A stretch of 64,000 bases of DNA from the NCBI RefSeq assembly GCF_000418325.1, contig NC_021658.1, positions 2,480,001 through 2,544,000 on the forward strand. Direction: 5' to 3'. The stretch comes from Sorangium cellulosum So0157-2. Its GTDB lineage: Bacteria; Myxococcota_A; Polyangia; Polyangiales; Polyangiaceae. The notes beneath the pieces were generated by a model, which was given only the letters and a program-made list of their open reading frames with translations, did no database searches and was not told where the DNA came from. Positions 17,659 to 28,309 of the stretch are shown here, one piece after another. The translations under genes were made by a program, and so were the position numbers. Numbering within the stretch: the stretch's first letter is position 1; every line of letters starts with the position of its first letter.

Positions 17659-18441
17659 ATGAGCGCCATCACGCAAGCTCTGGTCCAGCCGCGGCTCTGG
17701 CGCGGCCTGGTCCTGCCCATCTTCTTCGTCGCCGCCTGGATCGTGGTCTGCCGCTACGAGCTCGCCAACACGCGCATCCTCGTCCCGCCGCTCGCGGTGT
17801 GGGAGGCCGCGAAGGCCCAGCACGAGAGCGGGGAGCTGTGGGCCCACCTCCGGGCCAGCCTGGGCCGGGATCTCCTCGGGTTCGCGCTCGGGACGCTGGC
17901 AGGCACGGCGGTCGGCGGCTTCCTCGCGCTCTCGCGCACCGCCGACAGGCTGTTCTCGCCGAGCTTCCACGCCGCGAAGCAGGTCGCGCTGTTCGCGTGG
18001 ATCCCGCTCATGTCGGTGTGGCTCGGCGTTGGCGAGCAGGCGAAGGTCGCCTTCATCGCGCTCTCCGCCTTCTATCCGGTCGTCGTGAACACCTACGAGG
18101 GCGTGCGGAGCGTCGGTGTCGAGCACATCGAGGTGGCGCGCGTGCTCCGCTTCTCGCGCTGGCAGGTCGTCCGCAAGGTCGTCCTGCCGTCCGCCGCGCC
18201 GTCGCTCTTCGCGGGCGTCCATCAGGCGCTCATCTATGCGTGGCTCGGCACCCTCGGGGCCGAGTACCTGCTCGAGCCCGCGCCGGGCATCGGCAGCCTG
18301 ATGGTCGACGGGCGCGAGCGCTTCGCGATGGACGTCGTGCTGGTCGGGCTCATCGTGTCCGGCCTCGTGGGCTTCGGCCTGAACCTCTTGGCCACGGCCG
18401 CGGAGGAGCGCCTGCTCCGCTGGCGCGTCCGCGGCGTCTGA
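17659..18441 (+). CDS. ABC transporter permease, second subunit
   Basis: A 260-residue paralogue of the preceding permease with the same layout and an EAA loop (HIEVARVLRFSRWQVVRKVVLPSAAPSLFAGVHQAL region). Signature segments VALFAWIPLMSVWLGVGEQAKVAFIALSAFYPVVVNTYEG are typical of SsuC/TauC. It lies 19 bases after the first permease and 20 bases before the ATPase, so all are one transcript. Two non-identical permeases suggest the channel is a heterodimer. Confidence 0.88.
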   Translation: MSAITQALVQPRLWRGLVLPIFFVAAWIVVCRYELANTRILVPPLAVWEAAKAQHESGELWAHLRASLGRDLLGFALGTLAGTAVGGFLALSRTADRLFSPSFHAAKQVALFAWIPLMSVWLGVGEQAKVAFIALSAFYPVVVNTYEGVRSVGVEHIEVARVLRFSRWQVVRKVVLPSAAPSLFAGVHQALIYAWLGTLGAEYLLEPAPGIGSLMVDGRERFAMDVVLVGLIVSGLVGFGLNLLATAAEERLLRWRVRGV

Positions 18442-18461
18442 ACATCTTCGAGGAGGAATCC

Positions 18462-19217
18462 ATGAGCTCGCCTGGAGTCATCAACATCCGCGATGTGAAC
18501 AAGAAGTACGTGGTCAAGGACGAGTCCCTAGAGGTGCTCCAGGGGATCGGGTTGACCATCCACCCCGGCGAGTTCATCAGCGTCGTGGGCACGAGCGGTT
18601 GCGGCAAGTCCACGCTCCTCCGGCTGCTCGTCGGGCTGGACACCGAGTACGAGGGCGACCTCCTCGTCGGCGGCGCGCGCGTCCAGGGGACGAGCCTCGA
18701 TCGGGGCATCGTCTTCCAGGAGCACCGGCTCTTCCCCTGGCTCACCATCGAGCAGAACGTCGCGCTCGGGCTCGAGAGCTCGGCGTGGACGCGGGCCGAG
18801 AAGGCCCGCGCGGTCGATGAGCACCTCGCGCTCGTGGGCCTGTCGGCGTTCAAGCGGGCCTACCCGCACCAGCTCTCCGGCGGCATGGCGCAGCGGGCGG
18901 CGATCGCGCGCGGGCTGGTCAACCGGCCGGGGCTCCTGCTCCTCGACGAGCCGTTCGGCGCGCTCGACGCGCTGACCCGCACGAAGCTGCAGCAGGAGCT
19001 CCAGCGCATCTGGCAAGAGGAGAAGATCACCATGATCCTCGTCACGCACGACGTCGAGGAGGCCGTGTTCCTCGGCGATCGGGTCGTGGTGCTCGAGCCG
19101 AGGCCCGGGCGGATCAAGCGCATCGTCCCCGTCGGCGTGCCGCGCCCCCGGTCGCGCACCGATCACGACATCAAGGCGCTCACCGACGAGGTGCGCGGCT
19201 ACCTCCTCGAGGCGTAG
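18462..19217 (+). CDS. ABC transporter ATP-binding protein, SsuB/TauB type
   Basis: A 251-residue ATPase with Walker A (GTSGCGKST), Q-loop (FQEHRLFPWLT), signature (LSGGMAQRAAIARG), Walker B (LLLLDEPFGALD) and switch His (VTHDVEEAVFLGDRVVVL). Sequence features match nitrate/sulfonate/taurine importers. GAGGAGGAATCC precedes the ATG at 18462. It energises the two permeases upstream. Confidence 0.92.
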   Translation: MSSPGVINIRDVNKKYVVKDESLEVLQGIGLTIHPGEFISVVGTSGCGKSTLLRLLVGLDTEYEGDLLVGGARVQGTSLDRGIVFQEHRLFPWLTIEQNVALGLESSAWTRAEKARAVDEHLALVGLSAFKRAYPHQLSGGMAQRAAIARGLVNRPGLLLLDEPFGALDALTRTKLQQELQRIWQEEKITMILVTHDVEEAVFLGDRVVVLEPRPGRIKRIVPVGVPRPRSRTDHDIKALTDEVRGYLLEA

Positions 19218-19224
19218 CACGAAC

Positions 19225-19246
19225 GGCCCCGGGTCCGTCCGGGGCC
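19225..19246 (+). terminator. hairpin after the ABC operon
   Basis: An 8-bp perfect GC stem (19225-19232 with 19239-19246) with a 6-base loop, 8 bases after the ATPase stop. No U-run. Confidence 0.45.
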
Positions 19247-19294
19247 CCCGGTAAGGCTGCGCCGGAGAAAGATCTCTGGCGCACGCCAGGGGCG

Positions 19295-19329
19295 TCCGTT
19301 ATAATGGACGTAACATCCGCTATCATGGT
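19295..19329 (+). promoter_or_regulatory. two phased operator-like boxes and TATAAT upstream of the sigma-54 activator
   Basis: TCCGTTATAATGGA at 19295-19308 and TCCGCTATCATGGT at 19316-19329 have centres 21 bases apart, two helical turns, on the same face. The first box also contains a perfect TATAAT (19300-19305), so it may be the -10 element with the boxes acting as operator. The same dyad type occurs at 6517 and 11773. Confidence 0.4.
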
Positions 19330-19341
19330 GAGTAAAGCCCG

Positions 19342-20511
<1,170 letters not shown>

Positions 20512-20627
20512 GGGGCGCGTCGCTCGGCGGCGGGGCGCGTCCGCTCGGGGAGGCGGGCGCGGGCGCTCGGGGGAGGCGGGCGCGGTCGCGCAGCTGCGTG
20601 GATCGACGGAGGCGCCTCCGGCGCGCT

Positions 20628-21681
20628 TCAGGAGCGCGACGCGGGGGGCTGCCGGGAGCGAGCCGGCGTGCGGGGGCGAGCCCTCGCGCTCTGGATCCTC
20701 GTCCCGAGGGCCTCGCGCACGGTCGTCGCGGTGGCGGCCTGCGCTATCCACCGGTCGAGCTTCGCTGCGTCGGCGCAGGCCCGGATGCGCGCTTCGTCGT
20801 CCTGCGAGGGCGAGAGCCCGCGCGCCCGCAGCAGCGTGAGCAGCGCGTCTTGGCGGCCCTCGGCCCGGCCCTTGGCCTCGCCCTCGGCCCGGCCCTTCTT
20901 CCGCCCCTGCGCTTCGCGGCCCGGCCCTTGCGTCTTGGCGGCCCTCGGCCCGGCCCTTGGCCTCGCCCTCGGCCCGGCCCTTCTTCCGCCCCTGCGCTTC
21001 GAGGAAGAGGCGCAGCTTCCTGGCGGCGGGGGTTTCCGGGATCTTGTCGGGGTTCATCGAGGCCTCCCTGAGGAGCTCCAGCATCCGCTCGCTGAGCACG
21101 GAGAGGATCGCACGCTGCTGGGCCCGTCGCAACGCGCGCGGCAGCCGCTCGGTCAGCTCGAACGCCCGCTCGACGACGGCGCGCGCCCCGGGCCCATGGC
21201 GGTGCTGCATGGCCCACGCCGCGAACAGCGCGAGCTCGGGGTGGCGTTCGTCGAGCAGCGCCTTGCTCGCGTCGGCGTCGAGGTGGAGCACGACCGGCCT
21301 GAGCTGGAGCTCGGTCCCGAGGCGCGTGCGCACGCACGCGACGCGCTCGGCCCAGCGGGCGACGGCGCGGCGCGCGGTGATGACGATCACGTCGCCCAGC
21401 GCGCCGGTCTGACTGAAGAGCAGGCTGGCCGCGAGGGGCCACCGCCTCCGCTTGGCCGGATCGACGCCGCGCTGCAGCTCGACCAGGACCCAGCGGCGCC
21501 GGCCACCCTGAAGCACGAGATCGAGCCGCAGCTCTGCGGGCTTCACGAAGCGGAGCGTGGCGTCGGCCGGCTTGAGGCTCCGCGGGAGCTTCACGCCGGT
21601 GAGCTTGGAGACGAGCGCGCCGAGCAACCCCGGTTGCTCACGCAAGGCGACGATCAGGACCTCGTGCGGTGTGCTCGGCAC
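20628..21681 (-). pseudogene. conserved myxobacterial family protein, frame broken by an 85-bp tandem duplication
   Basis: From the GTG at 21681 (VPSTPHEVLIVALREQPG) about 225 codons encode a Rpn/PD-(D/E)XK-nuclease-like protein of the type abundant in Sorangium (LDLVLQGGRRRWVLVELQRGVDPAKRRRW, RPVVLHLDAD). After KGRAEGEAKGRAEGRQD the frame runs into nonsense. If one 85-bp copy at 20845-20929 or 20930-21014 is left out, the frame continues to the usual ending (DALLTLLRARGLSPSQDDEA..., CADAAKLDRWIAQAATATTVREAL) and stops at 20628. The duplication is 85 bp, which is not a multiple of three. So the intact family product would be about 320 residues; this allele makes a different tail. Confidence 0.7.
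20845..21001. repeat. two 72-bp identical copies, 85-bp period
   Basis: 20845-20916 and 20930-21001 are identical. The 13 bases between them repeat a motif found inside each copy (CGGCCCGGCCCTT), pointing to slippage or unequal exchange at that microhomology. Confidence 0.9.
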
Positions 21682-21944
21682 GCGCCGTGACTACGCCGAG
21701 AGGGCGGTCGCCGGCCAAGTTCTGTTCGCCCACCCGCGCTCACACCATTGCAGCGCATCGGGGGCGCGCAGAAACCCAAATGGTCGCGTCGAGCAGCGCG
21801 GAATCAACGATCTCCCACCGCCGCGTTTGCTTCACCGCTGCGCGGCGCTCGATGGAAAGCGCGCCGGTGGTGTCCACCGGGCGCGCCGCGTGTCCCGCGT
21901 CTCTCGACGATCAGCCCCGCTCCCCTCCGGCGCGCAGCGCGGGC

Positions 21945-22403
21945 TCAGGCGTGGCTCGCGCGCGTGGAGGGCTGTCCGGTCTGGCTCGCGATCCAGCGCT
22001 CCAGATCGGCGCGCGAGGTCACGCCGCTGCGACGATCGAGCTCTCGCCCTGCGTGGAAGAGCACGAAGGTCGGCACCCCCTGAATGCGCCGGCGCCCGGC
22101 CTCCACCGGATCGGCGTCGGTGTCGAGCTTGAGGACCAGCACTTTGCCCGCGTTCCTGCGGCCCAGCTCGTCGAGGGCCGGCGCCACGACCCGGCACGGG
22201 CCGCACCACGTGGCCCAGTAATCGACGAGGACGGGGACGGGAGAGCTCGCAATCGCCTGCTCGAGCGCGGCCCCGTCCACCGGCTGCGGAGCGCCCGTCG
22301 TGTCGAGGTGCGCCTTGCAGCGGCCACAGAGGGGCCGATCCTTGATCCGCTGGTCCGCGACGCGGTTGATCGAGCCGCAGTGGCCGCAACGGTAGATAGC
22401 CAT
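21945..22403 (-). CDS. thioredoxin 2-like protein with N-terminal zinc ribbon
   Basis: A 152-residue cytoplasmic disulfide reductase. Residues 1-30 have two CxxC pairs (CGHCGS and CGRCKA) as in E. coli TrxC, followed by the thioredoxin fold with active site WCGPC (about residue 65) and the cis-Pro loop GVPTF. GGAGGAGC directly precedes the ATG at 22403. It is divergent from the small gene at 22514, leaving a 110-base shared promoter region. Zinc-ribbon thioredoxins are typically induced by oxidative stress. Confidence 0.88.
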   Translation of the reverse strand: MAIYRCGHCGSINRVADQRIKDRPLCGRCKAHLDTTGAPQPVDGAALEQAIASSPVPVLVDYWATWCGPCRVVAPALDELGRRNAGKVLVLKLDTDADPVEAGRRRIQGVPTFVLFHAGRELDRRSGVTSRADLERWIASQTGQPSTRASHA

Positions 22404-22513
22404 GCTCCTCCTCCTTGCCGTCGCCGCGTGACGCGGCATCGCGAGGAACTTGGGGCCGGCGCCCGTCTTCGCAACCAGGGGCTTTACAGTCAGCGATCGG
22501 GCTCCAGGGTGAC

Positions 22514-22774
22514 ATGATGAAACCCACGAACCAGCACGCAAGACCGAGCAAGCAGGCTGAGCAGCATGTCGGCAGCGAACAGCAGGAGCCGGGGGCGCCG
22601 ACGCGGCAGCTCGACGACGAGACGACGCAGGGCTCGAGCGACGTCGAGAAGATCGCTCGCCAGCAGGGCGCCTCGCAGCGGGGATACACGGCGGACGGCC
22701 CGCACGAAGACCGGCCGGCGCAGTTCGATCCGGCGCACCCCGGGGGGCGACCCGAGGGCGATCCGCGCCGCTGA
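22514..22774 (+). CDS. small hydrophilic, probably disordered protein
   Basis: An 86-residue Gln/Glu/Arg/Gly-rich product starting MMKPTNQHARPSKQAEQ, with no hydrophobic segment and no recognised domain. The start (22514 or the adjacent ATG at 22517) lacks an obvious ribosome-binding site. Its last 38 codons and the following sequence are duplicated once, perfectly, at 22889-23101; the second copy has no start of its own in register with this gene. Confidence 0.45.
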   Translation: MMKPTNQHARPSKQAEQHVGSEQQEPGAPTRQLDDETTQGSSDVEKIARQQGASQRGYTADGPHEDRPAQFDPAHPGGRPEGDPRR

Positions 22775-23101
22775 CGCAGGGCAGGGGCTGCGGTCCCCGC
22801 GCGCGGCGCGATGGGGCGCGCCCGGCGATGGCCGCCGCGGCCGCTGGACGCGGCGGGGCTACTGCGGCGGGGGCTCGCCCGCCCCCCCCAGCAGGGCGCC
22901 TCGCAGCGGGGATACACGGCGGACGGCCCGCACGAAGACCGGCCGGCGCAGTTCGATCCGGCGCACCCCGGGGGGCGACCCGAGGGCGATCCGCGCCGCT
23001 GACGCAGGGCAGGGGCTGCGGTCCCCGCGCGCGGCGCGATGGGGCGCGCCCGGCGATGGCCGCCGCGGCCGCTGGACGCGGCGGGGCTACTGCGGCGGGG
23101 C
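22661..23101. repeat. perfect tandem duplication, period 228 bp
   Basis: 22661-22873 equals 22889-23101 without a mismatch that I could see. The copies hold the 3' end of the small plus-strand gene, the intergenic sequence and, in the right copy, the last few codons of the minus-strand SRPBCC gene. Confidence 0.9.
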
Positions 23102-23545
23102 CTCGCAGGCCCGCCGCGTCACCTCGTGGCGGTAGTCGAACATCCGCTCCAGCTTGCGCCGGACGAAGCGGCCGCCGCCGAGCCGGCCGAGGGCCCCGAG
23201 CGGCAGCTCGTACTCCACGTGGTCGGTGAGATAGCAGCCGCCCGAGCCGTCGGGGTCCATGCGGTGGGTGTGGATCCAGCGCTTGAAGGGGCCGCTGCGC
23301 TGCGTGTCCTGGAACATCCTGCCCTGCTCGTACCGGGTGTGCTCCGCGACCCAGCGCACCGGGACGGGGCCGACGCGCGATTCCAGGACCACGCGCGCGC
23401 CGACGAGAATGCCGCCGGTCTTCTCCAGGACGCGCGCCTTCTCCCAGGGGGGCGTGAGCCGCTCCAGCGCGTCGGGCTCCTCGTGGAAGGCGAAGACCCG
23501 CTCGGGGGGCGCGGCGATGCGCGTGCGCTTCTCGAAGATGGGCAT
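23087..23545 (-). CDS. SRPBCC (START-like) family protein
   Basis: A 152-residue protein of the polyketide cyclase/ligand-binding SRPBCC fold. It opens [37 protein letters not shown], the usual start of the family, and has [41 protein letters not shown] and the closing helix [22 protein letters not shown]. These proteins bind or modify hydrophobic ligands; here no specific role is evident. I chose the ATG at 23545; longer in-frame starts encode Arg/Ala-rich sequence. Its 3' end lies inside the 228-bp duplication. Confidence 0.78.
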   Translation of the reverse strand: MPIFEKRTRIAAPPERVFAFHEEPDALERLTPPWEKARVLEKTGGILVGARVVLESRVGPVPVRWVAEHTRYEQGRMFQDTQRSGPFKRWIHTHRMDPDGSGGCYLTDHVEYELPLGALGRLGGGRFVRRKLERMFDYRHEVTRRACEAPPQ

Positions 23546-23594
23546 GGCGCGAGCATGGATCGCCGCCCGCCGGCGCGCCCGCGCGCGCGCCGGC

Positions 23595-23658
23595 GCCGCC
23601 TCCGACCGCGCGCCCACCGAGCGCGTTCTCCCTCGGGATCGGCGCGCGGTCGGAGGCG
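23595..23658. promoter_or_regulatory. 18-bp perfect inverted repeat in a divergent intergenic region
   Basis: Arms 23595-23612 and 23641-23658 are perfectly complementary (left arm CGCCTCCGACCGCGCGCC), with a 28-base gap. It lies between the divergent starts at 23545 and 23861. It may be a hairpin in the 5' leader or a large operator. Confidence 0.4.
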
Positions 23659-23860
23659 CGACGCGACCCACGGTGGCCTGCGCGCTCGGGTGCCGTCCGC
23701 GGTCGCGCCGTGCGTCGCCCTCGATCGCCACCCGCCCTCTGGAAGCGACGGCACGCGGGAAAGGGCGGAGATGTCGCCTCCTTGTTTCGCGCAAGACACA
23801 TTCGCACAGGAGCATGCGCACAACGTCCGAGCTTCAATCCATCCACAGAGGGAGTGCTCC

Positions 23861-25144
23861 ATGATCCAGAAGAGCGCCAGAATTGGCACCGCCTTGGCGC
23901 TTATCGCGCTGCCCGTCGTCGCGACGAGCGCTTGCTCCGGCGATGAGTCGCTGCTGCCCGCGAGCCCGCCGGAGTCTCCGTCCGAAGAGGCCGCGCCGCA
24001 CGGCGTGCAGCTCGGCCCGCGGCCGTACTACCTCGTCGAGGACATGGACGACGGGGCGCTGAAGGAGCAGCTGATGGCGTGCGCCGAGGGGCCGTTCGAG
24101 CGCACCGATTTCTCGATCGGCCATCGCGGCGCGTGCATGCAGTTCCCCGAGCACACGAGGGAGTCGTACGAGGCGGCCGCTCGCATGGGCGCAGGCATCG
24201 TGGAGTGCGACGTGACCTTCACCAAGGATCGCCAGCTGGTGTGCCGTCACGCGCAGTGCGATCTCCACACGACGACGAACATCCTCGCGATCCCGGAGCT
24301 CGCCGAGAAGTGCTCGGAGCCGTTCGTCCCGGCCGACGCGGAGGCCGGCACGCCTGCGTCCGCGAAGTGCTGCACGAGCGACATCACGCTCGCCGATTTC
24401 AGGCAGCTCTGCGGCAAGATGGACGCGGCGAACCCGGACGCCGCCACGGTCGAGGAGTACATGGCGTCGACGCCGGATTTCCGCACGGACCTGTACGCCA
24501 CCTGCGGCACGCTGCTCACGCACGCCGAGAGCATCGAGCTCTTCTCGAGCCTGGGCGTGAAGTTCACGCCCGAGCTCAAGGCCCCGGAGGTGGAGATGCC
24601 GTACGAGGGCGACTACGAGCAACAGGACTACGCGCAGCAGATGATCGACGAGTACAAGGCGGCAGGCGTCGACCCGAAGAGCGTGTTCGCGCAGTCGTTC
24701 AGCCTCGACGACGTGCTCTACTGGCTCGAGGAAGAGCCGGAGTTCGGCGCGCAGGCCGTGTACCTCGACAGCCGCGTCGACACGCCCGAGGGCTACGCGG
24801 AGGCGGTCTCCGGGATGGAGAGCCTCGCGGCGCAGGGCGTGAAGATCGTCGCGCCGCCCCTGTTCGCGCTCGTGACGCTCGACCGCGGCGGCGAGATCGT
24901 GCCCTCGGACTACGCCGACGCCGCCAAGGCCGCGGGCCTCGACATCATCACGTGGACGCTCGAGCGTTCGGGTCCGCTGGCGAGCGGCGGCGACTACTAT
25001 TACCAGTCGGTCGCGGACGGGATCGACAACGACGGCGACACGATGGTGATGCTCGACGTGCTCGCCCGCGACGTGGGCGTCCGCGGCGTCTTCTCCGACT
25101 GGCCAGCCACCGTGACGTACTACGCGAACTGCATGGGCCTCTGA
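23861..25144 (+). CDS. glycerophosphodiester phosphodiesterase, putative lipoprotein
   Basis: A 427-residue exported enzyme hydrolysing glycerophosphodiesters to glycerol 3-phosphate and an alcohol. The signal peptide ends TSACSG, so Cys25 may be lipidated. GDPD-family residues are visible: H88-R89 (IGHRG), E115-x-D117 (VECDVT) and H130 (CRHAQCD). A Cys-rich insertion between residues 130 and 200 (CSEPF, CCTSD, CGKMD, CGTLL) is unusual for the bacterial GlpQ group and suggests disulfides. GGGAGTGCTCC precedes the ATG. It stands alone. Confidence 0.86.
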   Translation: MIQKSARIGTALALIALPVVATSACSGDESLLPASPPESPSEEAAPHGVQLGPRPYYLVEDMDDGALKEQLMACAEGPFERTDFSIGHRGACMQFPEHTRESYEAAARMGAGIVECDVTFTKDRQLVCRHAQCDLHTTTNILAIPELAEKCSEPFVPADAEAGTPASAKCCTSDITLADFRQLCGKMDAANPDAATVEEYMASTPDFRTDLYATCGTLLTHAESIELFSSLGVKFTPELKAPEVEMPYEGDYEQQDYAQQMIDEYKAAGVDPKSVFAQSFSLDDVLYWLEEEPEFGAQAVYLDSRVDTPEGYAEAVSGMESLAAQGVKIVAPPLFALVTLDRGGEIVPSDYADAAKAAGLDIITWTLERSGPLASGGDYYYQSVADGIDNDGDTMVMLDVLARDVGVRGVFSDWPATVTYYANCMGL

Positions 25145-25351
25145 GGCGCCGGAGATGGCCAAGGTGGAGAGCGTCCCCTAGAGAAGCGGCACGGGGCGCG
25201 CGGCTGCTGTTCGAGGCCTCGGGCAAGCACGTCCTGGTCAGCCTGCTCGACGGCGCGGCGCGGGCCGGCGCGAAGCTCGCTGCGGGGGCCGGCCCCGAGC
25301 CGCGCCCCCCGCGCAGCCGGGGTCGCTGACGGCTCGGCCGGCGTCGCTCGT

Positions 25352-26155
25352 TCAGAACGTCCACGACCAGGTGAACGCGGCGGGCTCCGGCGTCGGCTCG
25401 GGCCGCGGACCTGCCGCATACGGTGCCTTGCTCGGCGCGATCGGGTGGATGGCCGCGATCGCGAAGCCCGTCACGTGGCCCAGGATCATGCCGGCGCCGA
25501 CGTCCTGCCACGAGTGCGCGCCCGAGCCGATCCGCAGCGCCATCGTCACCACGGTGGCCGCCTCGGCGATGGCCAGCGCGCCGAGGCGCGGCGCGGCGTC
25601 GCCGGTCGTGCGCAGCGCGAGGTTGAGCCGCGCGCCCGCGATGGCGGCGACCGGGGTGGTGTGGCCCGACGGGAAGGCGTCGAAGTCGAGGTCGGTGTCT
25701 CCGCATCGATCGGTCCGCCACGAGCGCGGCCGGCACCGGCCCGACAGGCGCTTGATCACGCTCGAGAGGCCGGTCGACAGCGCCGCGGCCTCGACCTCGA
25801 TCAGCGACGTCCTGAGCGCCCGCGAGAAGGGGCGGCGGACGCCGGCGCCCGCGAGGTAGGCGCCCTCGAGGGCGTACCCGCTGCCGAGGACGAGCATCGT
25901 GCCCACGGCGGCGCCGGTGATGTCGCTGACGAGGCCGATGGTCTCGTTGCGCTCCTCGCTGGAGGCGGCGCCCCACGTCGAGCGGCGCTGGGGGAGCAGG
26001 TACGCCCCGAGCGAGGCCGCGCAGACGGCGGCGACGGCCACCTCGCCGCCCGGCGCCCCGAACGCCCAGTCGGGCGCCGCCGGGCCTGCCTGCGCGGCGG
26101 CCGTCGGGCTCCACGCCAGCGCGCACGCGAAGGCGAGCGGCGCCGCGGCTCTCAC
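25352..26155 (-). CDS. PAP2-family membrane phosphatase
   Basis: A 267-residue protein with a signal-like N-terminus (ending TAAAQAG) and several hydrophobic helices. The three phosphatase motifs are present: K-x6-RP (KRLSGRCRP), PSGH (FPSGHTTP) and the R-x5-H-x3-D motif (RIGSGAHSWQD). Members dephosphorylate lipid pyrophosphates or phosphatidic acid at the membrane. The GTG start at 26155 overlaps the stop of the M16 gene by 4 bases (GTGA), so the two are coupled. Confidence 0.8.
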   Translation of the reverse strand: MRAAAPLAFACALAWSPTAAAQAGPAAPDWAFGAPGGEVAVAAVCAASLGAYLLPQRRSTWGAASSEERNETIGLVSDITGAAVGTMLVLGSGYALEGAYLAGAGVRRPFSRALRTSLIEVEAAALSTGLSSVIKRLSGRCRPRSWRTDRCGDTDLDFDAFPSGHTTPVAAIAGARLNLALRTTGDAAPRLGALAIAEAATVVTMALRIGSGAHSWQDVGAGMILGHVTGFAIAAIHPIAPSKAPYAAGPRPEPTPEPAAFTWSWTF

Positions 26156-27822
26156 GGCTTCTTCGCTGCGGGGGGAGCTGCCGGCAGCGCCGCGGGCTTG
26201 CCGGCCTGGGGCGCCGCGGGGGCCGCGGGCTTGCCGGCCTGGGGCGCCGTGGGCTTGCCGGCCTGGGACGCCGCGGGCTTGCCGGCCGCCGGCGGCGCGG
26301 CCGTCGCGCCCGGCGCCTTCTGGACGATGACCTCGCCGAGCTGCAGCGCCGAGAGCTGCTCTCCGACGGCGCCGGCGTCGCCCACCAGCACGACCCGGAG
26401 CTGCTCGGGCACGAGGTACTTCTGCGCGACCTGCTGCACGTCCGCGGGCGTGATCCGCTGGATCCGCGCCGGCCGCGTCCCGAACTCGTCGAGCGGCAGA
26501 TCGTAGACCGCGAGGCCCGCGACCGTCGACGCGGTCGCGCCCGCCGTCTCGAAGCGGGCCGGCAGCTGGCGGATGAGGTTCGCCTTGGCGTCCGCGAGCT
26601 CCTCGATCGTGACCGGCTCCCTCCGCATCCGCTCGATCTCCGCGAAGATCTCCCTCACGGCGGGGCCGGTGTTCTCCCGCACGACGGCGCCGGCCGCCGA
26701 GAACGGGCCCGCCCCGTGGCGCATGTCGAAGCTGGAGCGCGCGCCGTAGGTGTAGGCGTGCTTCTCGCGCAGGTTCAGGTTGAGCCGGCTCGAGAACTGC
26801 CCGCCGAGGAGGGTGTTCATCACGAGGAGCGCGTCGTAGTCCTTGGTCGCGCGCGGCACGCCCGGCAGCGTCACCGTCACCGACGACTGCGTGAGCCCGG
26901 GCCGGTCGACGATCACGACGCGCGGCGCGCCCGCCGCGAGCGCCGGCGGCTCGGCGGGGAGCTCCGCCTTCGCCGGGACGGGCGGCGCGCCGATCGGGCC
27001 CTTCCAGGCGCCGAAGACCCGCTCCACCTCCTTCACCGCGTCGGCCTTGGTGATGTTCCCGGCGATGGCGACGGTCGTCAGCTCCGGCCGGAACTGCGCG
27101 GCGTGGAACCGCGCGAGGGCGCCCGCCGTGATCTTCTTCAGCGCCGCCTCGGTGCCGATCAGCGGCGCGCTGTACGGGTGATCTCCGGGGTAGAGGACCA
27201 GGCCCTGGGCGATGGAGAGGAGCGACGCGGGCCGGTCGTTCAGCTCGGCGAGCTGGGTGATGCGGCGCGATCGCTCGCGCTCGATCTCGGCCGGCGCGAA
27301 CGCCGGGTTCATGTACGCGTCGCCGAGCAGCGTGAGCATCTCGCCGAAGTGCGGCGTCAAGCTCTGGCCCTGCACGCCGCCGCCGTCGAAGTTGACCCCG
27401 GACGAGTAGTTCGCGCCGAGCTTGCCGAGCGCGTCGCTGAACTGGAGCGCGGAGCGGGTCTTGGTGCCCTGCGTGAGCATCGCCCCAGCGAACGCGCCGA
27501 CGCCCGGACCGGCCTGGTCGGCGCCCCGGACGGTGGTCACGTCCACGGCGACGATCGGCAGCTCGTGCCGCTCCACGACGAGGACGCGGATCCCGTTCGC
27601 GAGCTTCGCCTCCTCGATCCGGGGCGGCACGAAGACCACCTCGGGCCCGGGGGGCGGCGGCGAGCGGCGGAAGGCGTCCGCGGGCGCGGGGGGCTGCGCA
27701 GCGGCGGTGGGCGACGCGGGCGGCGCCTTGGCGGTCGCGGCGGGCGGCGCCGGCGGGTTCGAGGCGCAGGCGGCGAGCGCCGCGGCGGCGAGCGAGACGG
27801 AGAGGATTCGTTTCATGCGCAT
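26152..27822 (-). CDS. M16-family peptidase-like lipoprotein, catalytically inactive subunit
   Basis: A 556-residue exported protein with a lipobox (ALAACAS, Cys19) and a Pro/Ala linker, followed by an M16 (pitrilysin/PqqL) fold: N-domain from [28 protein letters not shown]-domain ending about residue 500. The zinc motif HxxEH is absent; the position reads [12 protein letters not shown]. This is typical of the partner chain in bacterial M16 heterodimers, whose active chain is the neighbour. It ends in a Lys/Pro/Ala repeat tail (AGKPAAPQ type). The ATG at 27822 lies 3 bases after what was once the stop of the upstream M16 gene. Confidence 0.82.
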   Translation of the reverse strand: MRMKRILSVSLAAAALAACASNPPAPPAATAKAPPASPTAAAQPPAPADAFRRSPPPPGPEVVFVPPRIEEAKLANGIRVLVVERHELPIVAVDVTTVRGADQAGPGVGAFAGAMLTQGTKTRSALQFSDALGKLGANYSSGVNFDGGGVQGQSLTPHFGEMLTLLGDAYMNPAFAPAEIERERSRRITQLAELNDRPASLLSIAQGLVLYPGDHPYSAPLIGTEAALKKITAGALARFHAAQFRPELTTVAIAGNITKADAVKEVERVFGAWKGPIGAPPVPAKAELPAEPPALAAGAPRVVIVDRPGLTQSSVTVTLPGVPRATKDYDALLVMNTLLGGQFSSRLNLNLREKHAYTYGARSSFDMRHGAGPFSAAGAVVRENTGPAVREIFAEIERMRREPVTIEELADAKANLIRQLPARFETAGATASTVAGLAVYDLPLDEFGTRPARIQRITPADVQQVAQKYLVPEQLRVVLVGDAGAVGEQLSALQLGEVIVQKAPGATAAPPAAGKPAASQAGKPTAPQAGKPAAPAAPQAGKPAALPAAPPAAKKP

Positions 27823-27825
27823 GGC

Positions 27826-27949
27826 TCAACCCCCCTTCGGCGCGGCCGTGCCGGCCGCGGGCTTGTCGACGGCGGGCTTGTCGCCCGCGGGCTTCTTGAT
27901 GGCCGGCGCGGGCTCGGGCCGGTCGGCCGCCGGCGCTGCCGGCGCGCGC
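27826..27949 (-). pseudogene. orphaned original C-terminal tail of the upstream M16 peptidase
   Basis: In the minus frame these codons read [20 protein letters not shown] and stop at 27826, right before the next M16 gene. This is the expected Lys/Pro/Ala tail of the catalytic M16 gene, now separated from it by about 640 bases of foreign sequence. Confidence 0.6.
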
Positions 27950-28309
27950 GAGATCGCGATGCTCGCCCCGCTGTCCGTGCCGGTGCTCGTCACGGGCGAG
28001 ACGGGCGTCGGCAAGGAGCGCGTCGCCCGCGCGCTCCACGAGCGGTCGCCCCGGGCGAGCCGGCCGCTCGTGATCGTCAACTGCGCGGCGATCCCGGCGC
28101 AGCTCGTCGAGTCGGAGCTCTTCGGCCACAGGAAGGGCGCGTTCACCGGCGCCACCGCGGCGCGCGCCGGCAGGTTCGAGGCGGCGCGCGGCGGGACGAT
28201 CTTCCTCGACGAGATCGGCGAGCTCCCGCTCTCGGCCCAGGCGCAGCTCCTGCGCGCGCTGCAGGAGGGGGAGATCCAGCCCGTGGGCGAGGATCGGCCG
28301 CGCCGCGTC
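27950..28309 (+). pseudogene. fragment of a sigma-54 activator AAA+ domain
   Basis: A plus-strand, in-frame piece of about 120 codons encoding the N-terminal half of a sigma-54 enhancer-binding ATPase: Walker A (TGETGVGKE), GAFTGA loop and Walker B ([10 protein letters not shown]), ending abruptly after [11 protein letters not shown]. There is neither a proper start nor the second half of the domain. It lies inside the former M16 gene on the opposite strand, so it is inserted DNA and not a gene. Confidence 0.75.

Noticed and set aside
22811..23002. Small gene in the 228-bp repeat
   Set aside because: A by-product of the duplication: a fusion of intergenic sequence and a copied gene end.
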